From Planctomycetaceae bacterium (GTDB lineage: Bacteria > Planctomycetota > Planctomycetia > Pirellulales > Lacipirellulaceae): a stretch of 64,000 nucleotides of DNA. Location: the NCBI GenBank assembly GCA_003233055.1, contig QIKP01000055.1, positions 16,722 to 80,721 on the forward strand. Direction: 5' to 3'. Under the pieces are notes generated by a model. The model had not been told where the DNA came from and ran no database searches. It worked only from the letters and a program-made list of their open reading frames with translations. Positions 16,968 through 25,212 of this stretch are shown here, one piece after another. A program made the translations under genes and the position numbers. How positions within the stretch are numbered: position 1 is the stretch's first letter; every line of letters starts with the position of its first letter.

Positions 16968-18781
16968 GGTGTTTCTTTTCCTGGTTTGGTTGGTCGCCAG
17001 GATGTTTGGCGCCAGCACCAAGCCACCATTAGCCACAGCAGATAAATCCCGTGTTCCCAAGCCACCACGACGTAGTGGAAAAAATGAACCCCATCGTAGG
17101 GTGTGCCAAGTAGTGGGGGCGAGTCGTAGTGCGCCTTGAGCCAGAACCGCAGGTAGTACGCCATCACGAGGCCGCTCACCACGAGCCAGGCCCGCCCGCG
17201 AGCGAACGGTAGCAGTGGCACAACCCAGCACCAGTACCACGGATTTTGCGTTGGGGAGAGTAACCAAAACCAAGCGAGTGTGAGCAGGGCCGCTTCGAGC
17301 CAGCGATCCATCGTCACCCGCTTATTCGACGCCCGCCACCCGAGGACAAGGGCGATGGCGAGGAAGGCAAGGCCCGTTAGTAGACGCGCCAGCAGGAACG
17401 ACGCACGCGGGTGGTTGTTGGCCAGCTTTTCCCAGTGCGCGATGCCCGCAGCTTCGACTCGGTGGTCGACCCAAGTTGCCCAACGGTGGACCATACTTTC
17501 CGACCACGCATCGGGCACCACGGTAAACCATGGCCGCCGCTTCGGCTTGACCTCCGCCTGGGGCCTTAAGTTTTCGACGACGACCGCAAAGAAGAGATCG
17601 TTCATCTCCCACCGCTGAAAGAAGGCGAGCAGTCCGTTGTTATGGGCCGTGGCCCCTTCAAGCTGCGTCTGTAGCACCGCATCGGCCTCGAGCTGAGGTG
17701 GCGGGGACAAGTCGTCTGCGTGGGACGCGACGACTGGCGCAGGCCGTGGCTGCGGCTCGAAGTGATGCATGGGCCTTAGGCAAAGCAGGCTGCCCGCGAC
17801 CAGTACCATGCCGGTGGCCAGCCCCAGCTTCGCGCTTCCACGTCTCCACCACGTAAAGACGAGCCAAGGGGCCAGCACGAAGGGATAGAGCTTGGCCCCG
17901 ACGGCCAGCGCCAGCAGTGCGCCACTTGCCAGTGCCCAGCGACGACGTCGCTTCTCCTGACGCAGCCCGATGCCGGCCGCGAAGATTGCCGCGATCGTCA
18001 GCGCGATGGTGATCGTGTCGAGGTGGCCACTGTTGGCAAACTCCTTCAGAACGAGCGGGCACCAGCCATACACGAGCGCCCAACCGATGGGCCGGCCTGT
18101 CAAACGCAACAGTCCAATCACCATGGCCAGCGTCGCCAGATCGAAGAGCACCATCGCCACTTTTATCAGCAGCACGCGCCGGTCGGCACTCACGCCGTCG
18201 GGAGTCAAGCAAGCCGTTGCTTGAAAAACCATTTGGCTCACGGGCGGATAGACCGTCCGCAGTTCGGAAAAATGAACCGTATCAAGTACCTGGGCGATGC
18301 CCGCATCGGAGCGAACGACTGCGGCGAGTTTTGCCAGCGACGGATCGTCGACAGGCATGTCGAATTCCAGCTTGCTTGCTGCTAGGTTGACTTGCAGCGG
18401 CGAATAGCGAAACGGACTCTCCCCTTCGACCGCGACCACGCCATCCCAGGCGTAACGGTAAAGATCGATTTCCATAAACGGTGGGCTTGGCAACAGTAGC
18501 GCTCGAAATGCAACGCTCGTTCCGAATATCCACCAGCCAAGCTGCTTGGAATCGGGCAGTCGCACGGCGATCGCCAGCGCAAGCAAGTACAGAAAAAAAG
18601 CTGCCGAGAACAAGCCGAGGACCAGCAAGAGGGGCCGATCGACATGATCGATGCCCAGTCGATACCGCGGCCCGAGCAGCGTCAGTGCGAGGTAAATCGC
18701 GGCGCTCACGTGGGCGAGCAGCCACAAGGCGCACCATTTCTCCCCGTGGGAATTTGAATCGACTCGGTTCACGTTCTTCAC
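16964..18781 (-). CDS. GT-C type membrane glycosyltransferase (GT87-like)
   Basis: 605 residues with about ten to twelve hydrophobic helices. FMEIDLYRYAWDGVV near residue 100 matches the loop-1 acidic motif of GT-C enzymes that use polyprenyl-phosphate sugars, and resembles mannosyltransferases of the GT87 group. The central loop (about 350-430) is hydrophilic and Pro-rich, and would be periplasmic. The start overlaps the stop of the upstream GT2 gene by 4 bp, so the pair is coupled: the GT2 probably makes the lipid-phosphate sugar that this enzyme uses. The acceptor is unknown. Confidence 0.75.
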   Translation of the reverse strand: MKNVNRVDSNSHGEKWCALWLLAHVSAAIYLALTLLGPRYRLGIDHVDRPLLLVLGLFSAAFFLYLLALAIAVRLPDSKQLGWWIFGTSVAFRALLLPSPPFMEIDLYRYAWDGVVAVEGESPFRYSPLQVNLAASKLEFDMPVDDPSLAKLAAVVRSDAGIAQVLDTVHFSELRTVYPPVSQMVFQATACLTPDGVSADRRVLLIKVAMVLFDLATLAMVIGLLRLTGRPIGWALVYGWCPLVLKEFANSGHLDTITIALTIAAIFAAGIGLRQEKRRRRWALASGALLALAVGAKLYPFVLAPWLVFTWWRRGSAKLGLATGMVLVAGSLLCLRPMHHFEPQPRPAPVVASHADDLSPPPQLEADAVLQTQLEGATAHNNGLLAFFQRWEMNDLFFAVVVENLRPQAEVKPKRRPWFTVVPDAWSESMVHRWATWVDHRVEAAGIAHWEKLANNHPRASFLLARLLTGLAFLAIALVLGWRASNKRVTMDRWLEAALLTLAWFWLLSPTQNPWYWCWVVPLLPFARGRAWLVVSGLVMAYYLRFWLKAHYDSPPLLGTPYDGVHFFHYVVVAWEHGIYLLWLMVAWCWRQTSWRPTKPGKETP

Positions 18782-19536
18782 GTTGCTGCCTCTTCGTGAT
18801 CGAATCGCGCGTCGTTCGCCTGCCGATTTGCCTTACGCCTACGAGAACCAACGGCGTACTTGGCCAACGTCCACAAGATTTTGGTTCCTGCTTTCAGGGA
18901 GCCGACGAAGGTGCCACTAATTTTGCTTTTCCCGACTCGCCGGCGGTAAGCGACAGGCACTTCCAGCGTCCGCAGCCTTTGCTCCGCTGCTTTGATTTGC
19001 ATCTCGATCGTCCATCCAAAGTCGCGGTCGCTCATGCCGAGCGATTCGAGGGCCTCCCAGTCGATCGCGCGAAAGGGTCCCAGGTCGGTGTAACGGGCCC
19101 GCCAGAAGATTCGCATCAGCCAACAGGCAAGGTGGTTGCCCCAAATGCTCTGAGGCGGCATCGCTCCGCGCTCTCGCTCGCCGGTCAGCCTTGAACCAAG
19201 GACAAAGTCGGCCTTACCCGCAGCGATCGGGGCGACAATCTCTACCAGTTCCTCCGGGTAGTCACTGTAGTCGGCGTCGAGGAAAACGACCACTGCGGGC
19301 GGATCGTTGGCCCGCAAGTATTCCAATCCCGCAAGGCATGCCGAGCCGTAACCGCGGCGGGGCTCCGTGACGACGACCGCTCCCGCTTGCCGTGCTACCT
19401 CTGCCGAGCGGTCGGTCGATCCGTTATCGACGACAACCACTCGACCAACCGTTGGCAAATCGCGCAGCACCAGCGGCAACGATTGTTCTTCGTTGAGGGT
19501 TGGGATTACGACCGCCACGTTGGAAAGATCGAGCAT
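18778..19536 (-). CDS. GT2 polyprenyl-phosphate sugar synthase-like
   Basis: 252 residues from the ATG at 19536; the track starts at a TTG two codons earlier. VAVVIPTLNEEQSLPL opens a GT-A fold, with VVVDNGSTDRSAEVA, VVFLDADYSDYPEE (D-x-D type metal site) and a conserved TDLGPFRAIDW. This pattern is seen in dolichol-phosphate mannose/glucose synthase-like proteins of bacteria. No C-terminal membrane helices, so it is a cytosolic or peripheral form. It lies directly upstream of, and overlaps, the GT-C gene. Confidence 0.82.
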   Translation of the reverse strand: MLDLSNVAVVIPTLNEEQSLPLVLRDLPTVGRVVVVDNGSTDRSAEVARQAGAVVVTEPRRGYGSACLAGLEYLRANDPPAVVVFLDADYSDYPEELVEIVAPIAAGKADFVLGSRLTGERERGAMPPQSIWGNHLACWLMRIFWRARYTDLGPFRAIDWEALESLGMSDRDFGWTIEMQIKAAEQRLRTLEVPVAYRRRVGKSKISGTFVGSLKAGTKILWTLAKYAVGSRRRKANRQANDARFDHEEAAT

Positions 19537-20095
19537 TTTCAAATCCGAATTCTAACAGGGGCAACGCCACACGAGCGACTCCCCCACGGCCGCCGCTCTG
19601 GAAGCCAGCCGCCCTTCATCGATCGATCGTCAACGATTCGTTCGATTCGTGGTTGCTTCTTCCGGCGGTGAACGGTTCCCTTGGGGCGTTTAGGTTACGG
19701 GCCACTGCGCCAAAACGGACAAACGAGAGGCTCGAAGGCTCCGATTCGCCGAGAATCCTCGATATCTCGCTCTGGTTTTTGTCACGAATTCGACGTTTTT
19801 CTTGGAACCGTGGACAAATTGGCTTGGCTGACTCCACCTCGCATCGGCGCAACATGCTTTGTTAGGCGGGCAATGATGGCGACGGGTGGATGGCGTCGCG
19901 ACGCCATTTTCAGCAGTTCTATCCATCGAGGGGCGTTTCGGAGGAGTGGCATGGATCATCAGGGCAACGGTCGACTGGGTGGCTTATTGCGCGCAGGGTG
20001 TCTCGATACAATAAGAGCAGACTTCGGATAGGAATTCAACGACTATTCTTGAGCCAGGAGAGGCTGGCTGGTCTTGAGCGAAGAGAGGAGGGACC
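19537..20095. other. Intergenic region between divergent genes
   Basis: About 560 bp between the GT2 start (minus) and the SDR start (plus), so it carries two promoters; neither is obvious. It holds a half copy of the dispersed element near 19620-19680 (GATTCGTGGTT, GTGAACGGTT) and an 18-bp perfect palindrome at 19890-19907. ORFs in the track here have no recognisable features. Confidence 0.5.
19890..19907. promoter_or_regulatory. Perfect 18-bp palindrome ATGGCGTCG-CGACGCCAT
   Basis: Continuous dyad with no central gap, about 190 bp upstream of the SDR gene and 350 bp upstream of the GT2 gene. It could be an operator for a dimeric regulator. No regulator gene is adjacent, so this is only a candidate. 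Confidence 0.3.
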
Positions 20096-20929
20096 ATGCA
20101 ACCAACAGGCTACGCAATCGTCACCGGTGGAGGCTCGGGAATTGGGCGGGCGTTTTGTCTTGCGCTGGCAGAACGGGGATGGGCCGTCGCCGTGGTCGAT
20201 CGGGATGGCGAGTCGGCCTCCGCGGTCGTGGGCGAGATCGATTGCCTCGGTGGTGTTGCATCCTCCCACCCGTTCGATGTTTCCGATTCGCAAGCGTGGG
20301 AGCAATTCACTCTTTTACGGAAGCAAAGTTGGCCGCGGCTCGATTTGCTCGTGAACTGTGCCGGCAATCTGCTTAGCGGTGCAATCGACCAATGTGAGTC
20401 GGATGACCTTCGGCGGATCATCGAGGTGAATCTGCTGGGGGCCATGTATGGTTGCCGGGCGATGGCGCTGTGGCTTCAAGAAGGGGGCACCCAAGAACGT
20501 TTGCCTTCTCCTAGGGGCGTTATCAACATCGCCTCGATCTTCGCGGTCGTTTCGCCACCCGAGTTTGCCGCCTACAACGCAAGCAAAGCTGGTTTGGTGG
20601 CCCTGACCGAAACGCTGCGCAGCGAATGGGCCCCGCATGGTCTCGTAGCGACGGTTGTCTTGCCTGGTGTCACACCGACGCGACTCTTCGAGCGCGCCAC
20701 CTTTCGCGAGGAAGAACATAAAGTTCTTTGTGAAAAGTTCGTGGAGCGGTCGGCGATCACTCCTGAAATGGTGGCCAATTCCGCGCTGACGGCAGCCGAA
20801 CGCGGAAGGCTCTTTGCCGTGGTCGGCCGGCGGAGTAAACTCTATTGGTGGCTCAAACGACTCGCACCGCAAGGGCTCATCGACTTGGTGCGCCGGACGG
20901 CGGCGCGTGAGCGGAGGGCCAGAAGCTGA
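20096..20929 (+). CDS. Short-chain dehydrogenase/reductase (SDR)
   Basis: 277 residues with a strong ribosome site (GAGGAGGGACC-ATG). TGGGSGIGRAF near residue 10 is the NAD(P) loop, NCAGNLL the structural motif, NIASIFAV the Ser strand and YNASKAG the catalytic Tyr/Lys. Asp36 (VVDRDGES) favours NAD(H) over NADP(H). The C-terminal 40 residues are basic and hydrophobic (SKLYWWLKRLAPQGLIDLVRR), which fits the membrane-associated classical SDRs acting on lipids or retinol-like compounds. Substrate is not known. The MiaE-like gene follows 63 bp downstream on the same strand. Confidence 0.88.
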   Translation: MQPTGYAIVTGGGSGIGRAFCLALAERGWAVAVVDRDGESASAVVGEIDCLGGVASSHPFDVSDSQAWEQFTLLRKQSWPRLDLLVNCAGNLLSGAIDQCESDDLRRIIEVNLLGAMYGCRAMALWLQEGGTQERLPSPRGVINIASIFAVVSPPEFAAYNASKAGLVALTETLRSEWAPHGLVATVVLPGVTPTRLFERATFREEEHKVLCEKFVERSAITPEMVANSALTAAERGRLFAVVGRRSKLYWWLKRLAPQGLIDLVRRTAARERRARS

Positions 20930-20992
20930 GAGAGAGGGCTGCGTGGCAGAGTCCCCTCGCGTTTTGAGTCCCTGCACACCTTGAATGGCCCC

Positions 20993-21580
20993 ATGCTCCA
21001 CCTCCAATCCACCACTTCCGAGCGATGGCTGGCGCAGGTCGATGCGTCGCTCGACGATATTTTAATCGACCATGCCCATTGCGAAAAGAAGGCGGCCGGC
21101 ACGGCGCTCAATTTGATTTTTGCTTACGTCGAAGATGCCGAACTCTGCCGCGAGATGACGTTGATCGTCAACGAAGAACTGGAGCATTTCCACCTGGTTC
21201 TTGGCCTTCTCGAAAAACGAGGCGTCCCCTTTCGCCGGCTCAAACCCTCGACCTACGGCCGGCAGCTTAACGACCTCGTGCGAAAGGGCGAACCGGAGCG
21301 GGCGATCGACCGGCTGCTCATCGCGGGGCTGATCGAGGCACGAAGTTGTGAGCGGTTTCAAGTCTTGGCCGACCATTTGGACGCGCGAGGCGACGAACAG
21401 GAGCTGGCCGATTTCTATCGCAGTCTCTTCGAGTCGGAAGCCCGGCACCATGCCGTCTACACCCGGCTCGCTACCCATTTTGGCGACGATCAGGAGGTGG
21501 TGAGTCGCCTCGAAGAATTGTCCACCCAGGAGGCGGCAATCATCGGCATCGGCGAAGAACTGCCGAGAGTGCACAGTTAA
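20993..21580 (+). CDS. miaE: tRNA 2-methylthio-N6-isopentenyladenosine-37 hydroxylase-like diiron protein
   Basis: 195 residues from the ATG at 20993 (the track begins at a TTG four codons earlier). The diiron ligands of the ferritin-like MiaE fold are visible: IDHAHCEKKAAGTAL, NEELEHFHLVL, IEARSCERFQVL and SEARHHAVY, giving the expected E/H spacing in four helices. MiaE hydroxylates the isopentenyl group of ms2i6A37 in tRNA in an O2-dependent reaction. It follows the SDR gene by 63 bp, possibly in one transcript. Assignment is by family motif; substrate not shown. Confidence 0.88.
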   Translation: MLHLQSTTSERWLAQVDASLDDILIDHAHCEKKAAGTALNLIFAYVEDAELCREMTLIVNEELEHFHLVLGLLEKRGVPFRRLKPSTYGRQLNDLVRKGEPERAIDRLLIAGLIEARSCERFQVLADHLDARGDEQELADFYRSLFESEARHHAVYTRLATHFGDDQEVVSRLEELSTQEAAIIGIGEELPRVHS

Positions 21581-21930
21581 AGGTACACCGTTAAGGATAC
21601 ACCAGCTTCCTCTATTCATCCCCCCGAAGCGTCTAGGTATTTCCAGGTATTTCCCCTTCGTCCTGTCGGGTATTTTCTAGCGAGCAAGGGTGAAACCAAC
21701 TCGCAAGCAGGGAAGTGACCCTACACCAACACGGGTTGTTCGATATTCAGTAGAAGCACGACCGAATCAAGCAGCAGGCGACCATGCTGGAACAACTGAA
21801 TTCCCTACGAAGCAGCGGAAGAACGACGGACGGGATCCGTTAGTGCGAGCCGCACACGCATGTTCCGGTCACGGCGCTGCTATTTCAGCGTCCAACGATT
21901 GCCTTAGCGGAACATCCGAGTGATCACGCT
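21581..21930. other. Convergent intergenic region
   Basis: About 350 bp between the miaE-like gene and the last gene of the prkA operon. It has small direct repeats (GGTACACC.. GGATACACC; GTATTTCCAGGTATTTCC) and the 88-bp structured repeat at 21840-21927. No gene is visible. Confidence 0.5.
21840..21927. repeat. 88-bp structured repeat, copy 1
   Basis: Near-identical (87 of 88 bases) to 32434-32521. It contains three potential stems: GTGCG-agc-CGCAC (21843-21855), the long-range pair ATGTTCCG (21860-21867) with CGGAACAT (21908-21915), and inside that CGCTG-CTATTT-CAGCG (21875-21890). It lies 3 bp beyond the stop of the minus-strand gene that ends at 21931. Confidence 0.85.
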
Positions 21931-22416
21931 CTAATCTTGGGCCATCGCACTCTTCGCTGCCCCGACGAAATCGTTCACCAATCGGTAGAGCACTTCGCGC
22001 GTGATGGCAAACGGCTCGGCATGTCGCGCCTCGCTGCGGCCTTTTTTGTAACGCATGAGCCCGATCGCGCCGGCGGCCACGAGTATCTCGTAGTAGCTTG
22101 TCGCGTTCTCCGCACGGTACGGCGGCGTGCTGCGCATCTGCACCGTGCATTGCTCCTCGTCGACTTCGATCGGGGTAATGGCTTCGAGCAGGTAGCTGAC
22201 CCGCCCCGCCAAATCGTCCGCCACTTTGCGGAGACTGTCCGAAGAGAGGTTCGCCAGCTTGGGCGTCCGAAGCTCGAGCCGCTGTACCGACACGCCAAGG
22301 CTGCCTAGCTCGGTCAATTCGCAGACGAGATGATCCTCTCCGTCGCGCGCCGCCAAATCCACCGGCCCACCAATGGTAGCCCTGATTTGTTGTTCGAGTT
22401 GTTGGGATAAAGACAT
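21931..22416 (-). CDS. Conserved hypothetical protein in the prkA-yeaH-spoVR operon
   Basis: 161 residues, not recognised. It starts 17 bp after the spoVR stop, so it should be the fourth gene of the stress operon. It is soluble, with acidic helices and a mid-region RTPKLANLSSDSLRKVADDL..YLLEAITPIEVDEEQCTVQMRS and a C-terminal helix LVNDFVGAAKSAMA. No signal peptide, metal motif or nucleotide-binding loop is seen. Its overall shape (alternating amphipathic helices and strands) could suit a small partner or adaptor protein, but I cannot assign a function. Confidence 0.7.
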   Translation of the reverse strand: MSLSQQLEQQIRATIGGPVDLAARDGEDHLVCELTELGSLGVSVQRLELRTPKLANLSSDSLRKVADDLAGRVSYLLEAITPIEVDEEQCTVQMRSTPPYRAENATSYYEILVAAGAIGLMRYKKGRSEARHAEPFAITREVLYRLVNDFVGAAKSAMAQD

Positions 22417-22433
22417 TTCTGCAAGCGTTCAGC

Positions 22434-23978
22434 CTATGACGCTCCTCCGTTGGGTAACCCTAAACTATCGATGCCGTTTACTTCGACCGGTTCGCCCCAG
22501 TCGATTTTTTGGTCGTCGCCGTCGAACGAGACAACGGCCGCTCTCTCTTCCAGGATGGTTTCGATATGCACGGGGCGTTGCCAAAGTTTTTCGAGGTTCA
22601 CGAGCGTGTCGCGGGCGTAGTCGAGGTCGAGTTCCACGCCGGTGTAGTGGTGTTTGAGGTAGAGCTCGCCTCGATTACGGTAGTTGCCCTCCTCCACGAC
22701 AATTTTTGGTCGGCCCATGTTGGTGAGGCTTGTGAGCAACTGCTGCTTGACCTTGGGGAACTCTCGACTTTCGATTTCGTAGTACTCGGTATGCTCGTTG
22801 TAGCCAAACCGAAACATCTTATGCTCGCGGACAAAGTCGAGTGTGAGGAACGTGTCGATGAAGGTCAGGTCGTTGTGGACTTTGCGAACCTCGAAAATCT
22901 TCTCTTTGCCAAGGCCTGTCTGCTTGTCCCAATCGCGGCGTTCTTGGCGGTCGTCGCAGTCGTCGTAGTCTTGGCCAAACGCCCCTCGATTCCAACGGCT
23001 CTCGATGTCGCGAAACAGCTCGATGCCGACCTTGTAGGGGTTGAGCTTGGCCGGGCTCATCGCCAGGGTGCCGCTGTGGTGGTCGCAGTAGTGGATGAGG
23101 TCGCCCGGCGCGAGCCCCTGCCGCGTCATAAGGGTCGAGTGCCAGTAACTGGCCCAACCTTCGTTCATGATTTTTGTCTGCCCCTGCGGCGCGAAGTAAT
23201 ACGCTTCGTCGCGGAGCATCGCCAGCACATCGGCTTGCCATGCGCTGAGCGGCGCGCGCTCGAGCAAGAAGAGCATGACATCTTGCTCCGGATGCTCGGG
23301 CACCTGGCGGGGCGACTCTTCCTCGTCCTCTTTTTTCGTGCCGATCGCGCCGGGCGGGTTGATGAACGCATCCATGTAGTCCTTCGCAGGGAACTTTGCG
23401 GGTCGGGTCTCTTGCTTCTCTTTTTCCTCAAAACTGTAGCGGCTTCGATCTTCCCGGCGTTTGATAAAGGGCGAATGGATATCGATCAGGTCGTCGATGC
23501 TCGATACCGCATCGATGAACTCTTCGACTTCTTCGCCCCCCACCTCGTCCATGTACCGACGAATCCTCGCACCATGGTTGGCCATCCCATCCATCATCTT
23601 GCGGTTCGTTTTGCTGAACCAGAAGTTGTTCTTGAAAAAATCGCTGTGACCATAGACATGGGCAATCACCAGCTTCTGATCGATCAGCCCATTGGATCGC
23701 ATCAAGTAGGCGTAGCAGGGATCGTTGTTGATCACCATCTCGTAGATTTTTTGCAGGCCGTAGCTGTACCCTTTCGAGAGCGACTCGTACTCCATCCCAA
23801 ATCGCCAGTGTGGGTAGCGAACCGGAAAACCGCCCCGCGCTGCGATCGCGTTAAGCTGGTCAGCGTCGATCAACTCAAAAATCGTCGGAAAAAAATCGAG
23901 CCCATGCCCGCGCGCGTACCCCTCCATCTCGACCTGAATATCGGAAATTTCTTTCGGAAGTGGTTCGATTTCGAGCAT
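22434..23978 (-). CDS. SpoVR family protein
   Basis: 514 residues, the usual length for SpoVR/YcgB. Characteristic segments include HGLDFFPTIFELIDADQLN near the start, RYPHWRFGMEYESLSKGYSYGLQKIYEMVINNDPCYAYL, HVYGHSDFFKNN, and NEGWASYWHS in the centre. The His/Glu-rich arrangement (HVYGHSDFF, NEGWASYWH) looks like a metal-binding site, though the activity of the family is unknown. First seen in Bacillus spore cortex formation and widely linked to PrkA and YeaH in stationary-phase stress. It lies 36 bp after yeaH. Confidence 0.95.
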   Translation of the reverse strand: MLEIEPLPKEISDIQVEMEGYARGHGLDFFPTIFELIDADQLNAIAARGGFPVRYPHWRFGMEYESLSKGYSYGLQKIYEMVINNDPCYAYLMRSNGLIDQKLVIAHVYGHSDFFKNNFWFSKTNRKMMDGMANHGARIRRYMDEVGGEEVEEFIDAVSSIDDLIDIHSPFIKRREDRSRYSFEEKEKQETRPAKFPAKDYMDAFINPPGAIGTKKEDEEESPRQVPEHPEQDVMLFLLERAPLSAWQADVLAMLRDEAYYFAPQGQTKIMNEGWASYWHSTLMTRQGLAPGDLIHYCDHHSGTLAMSPAKLNPYKVGIELFRDIESRWNRGAFGQDYDDCDDRQERRDWDKQTGLGKEKIFEVRKVHNDLTFIDTFLTLDFVREHKMFRFGYNEHTEYYEIESREFPKVKQQLLTSLTNMGRPKIVVEEGNYRNRGELYLKHHYTGVELDLDYARDTLVNLEKLWQRPVHIETILEERAAVVSFDGDDQKIDWGEPVEVNGIDSLGLPNGGAS

Positions 23979-24014
23979 GGCATGTGGTTCGTGGTCAGGC
24001 GTTCGACGCTCCCT

Positions 24015-25130
24015 CTACCTTCCGGTTCCGAGGAAGGTCTTGATCGCGTCGTAAATCGCGTCGTTGTCTTCTAGCTCGGCGGTGATGAGTGCCTCGTAGC
24101 GATCGCCGAATCGGCCTTCGAGATGGCCCAAGTACTCGCCGCTTCCATAGGGGCTCTCGACTTGCCCGTAACAATAGAGATTCACATGGGGCAAAATTTG
24201 TTCCTTGAGGATCTCGAACGCCTGGTCGTTGTCTTCGCCCCAGTTGTCGCCATCGGAGAATTGGAAGCAATAAAGATTCCAGTCCGACGGCGGGAGTTCG
24301 TTCTCGAAGAGCTGCGCACAGACTTTGTAGGCGGAGCTAATCCGCGTGCCGCCACTCTCCCGCGTGTGGTAAAAGGTCTGCTCGTCGACTTCCTTTGCAG
24401 CCGCGTCGTGGATGATGTAGCGCGTCTCGATCCCGTCGTACTGCCGGCTGAGCCAGGTATCGATCCAAAAGGCGGCGGTCCGGACGATTTGCTTCTGCTC
24501 GTCAGTCATCGAACCAGAAACATCCATCATGTAGAGGACTGCCGCGTTGACTTCCGGCTTGTCGATCGTGTTCCAGGAACGGTACTGCTGATCCTGCTTG
24601 ATCGGCACGACCCTCGGATTCGCTGGTTCGTAGACGCCGGTGCTAATCTGCCGGCGGAGCGCCTTGAGGTAAGTTCGTTTTTTGTGGCGGAGTGCCTCGG
24701 GGCCGGTGGAGCGGATGCTGTTGTACTTGGCTTTTTCTTGGGTCATCTGTGCGTTGCCCTTGGGCTCGATGCGGGGGAGTTCGAGTTCGTCGCCCAGGAG
24801 GTCGGCCAGCTCTTCGAGGGTCATGTCGACTTCCATCAGGTGGCCATCACCCGGGTCGCATCCTGCCTCGCCCTGCCCTCCCGGTCGCTGCTGCCCTCCC
24901 TTTCCAACGGGCGTTCCCTCCTCCCCCTCGCCCTGCCCAACCCCGCCGTTGCCATTGTCGCCAAAGCGAAATCGCGGCACGTCGAGCTGCGGCACGGGAA
25001 TGCTCACCAGCTCCTTATTTTTGCGACCAATCATCTCGCCATGCGAAATGTACTTCCGAAGATTCGCGCGCACTTTCCCTCGCACAATCTGCTGAAAGCG
25101 TCGCTGGTCGCGTTCGATTTTTAGAGTCAT
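24015..25130 (-). CDS. yeaH: YeaH/YhbH family protein (DUF444, VWA-like)
   Basis: 371 residues from the ATG at 25130 (MTLKIERDQRRF); the track start is overextended. DUF444 proteins have a conserved N terminus (here RRFQQIVRGKVRANLRKYI), a Gly/Glu-rich linker (about 75-110) and a von Willebrand A-like domain with the metal-ion-dependent adhesion motif DVSGSM (about 205-215), then a Thr in GGTRISSAY. In E. coli yeaG (prkA) and yeaH form an operon induced by starvation; the same pair is seen here with an 82-bp gap that contains an inverted repeat. Confidence 0.95.
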   Translation of the reverse strand: MTLKIERDQRRFQQIVRGKVRANLRKYISHGEMIGRKNKELVSIPVPQLDVPRFRFGDNGNGGVGQGEGEEGTPVGKGGQQRPGGQGEAGCDPGDGHLMEVDMTLEELADLLGDELELPRIEPKGNAQMTQEKAKYNSIRSTGPEALRHKKRTYLKALRRQISTGVYEPANPRVVPIKQDQQYRSWNTIDKPEVNAAVLYMMDVSGSMTDEQKQIVRTAAFWIDTWLSRQYDGIETRYIIHDAAAKEVDEQTFYHTRESGGTRISSAYKVCAQLFENELPPSDWNLYCFQFSDGDNWGEDNDQAFEILKEQILPHVNLYCYGQVESPYGSGEYLGHLEGRFGDRYEALITAELEDNDAIYDAIKTFLGTGR

Positions 25131-25139
25131 GGTTGGCAC

Positions 25140-25202
25140 CGATAAACGATTAGCGATGAACGATGAACTGCAAGCAACAATCGATTCATTCATCGTTTAT
25201 CG
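25140..25202. repeat. Inverted repeat between prkA and yeaH
   Basis: CGATAAACGAT at 25140-25150 pairs perfectly with ATCGTTTATCG at 25192-25202, with partial pairing (CGATGAA/TTCATTCATCG) inward. It fills the only large gap in the operon and could stabilise or end part of the transcript. Confidence 0.6.
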
Positions 25203-25212
25203 TTCTTTTCTG

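Noticed and set aside
22509-24074. 521-residue plus-strand ORF
   Set aside because: Shadow of spoVR caused by high GC3; no known domain, while the minus strand has the full SpoVR pattern. The same applies to 24123-25124 and 25129-27321 (opposite yeaH and prkA) and 46142-47605 (opposite ruvA/ruvC).
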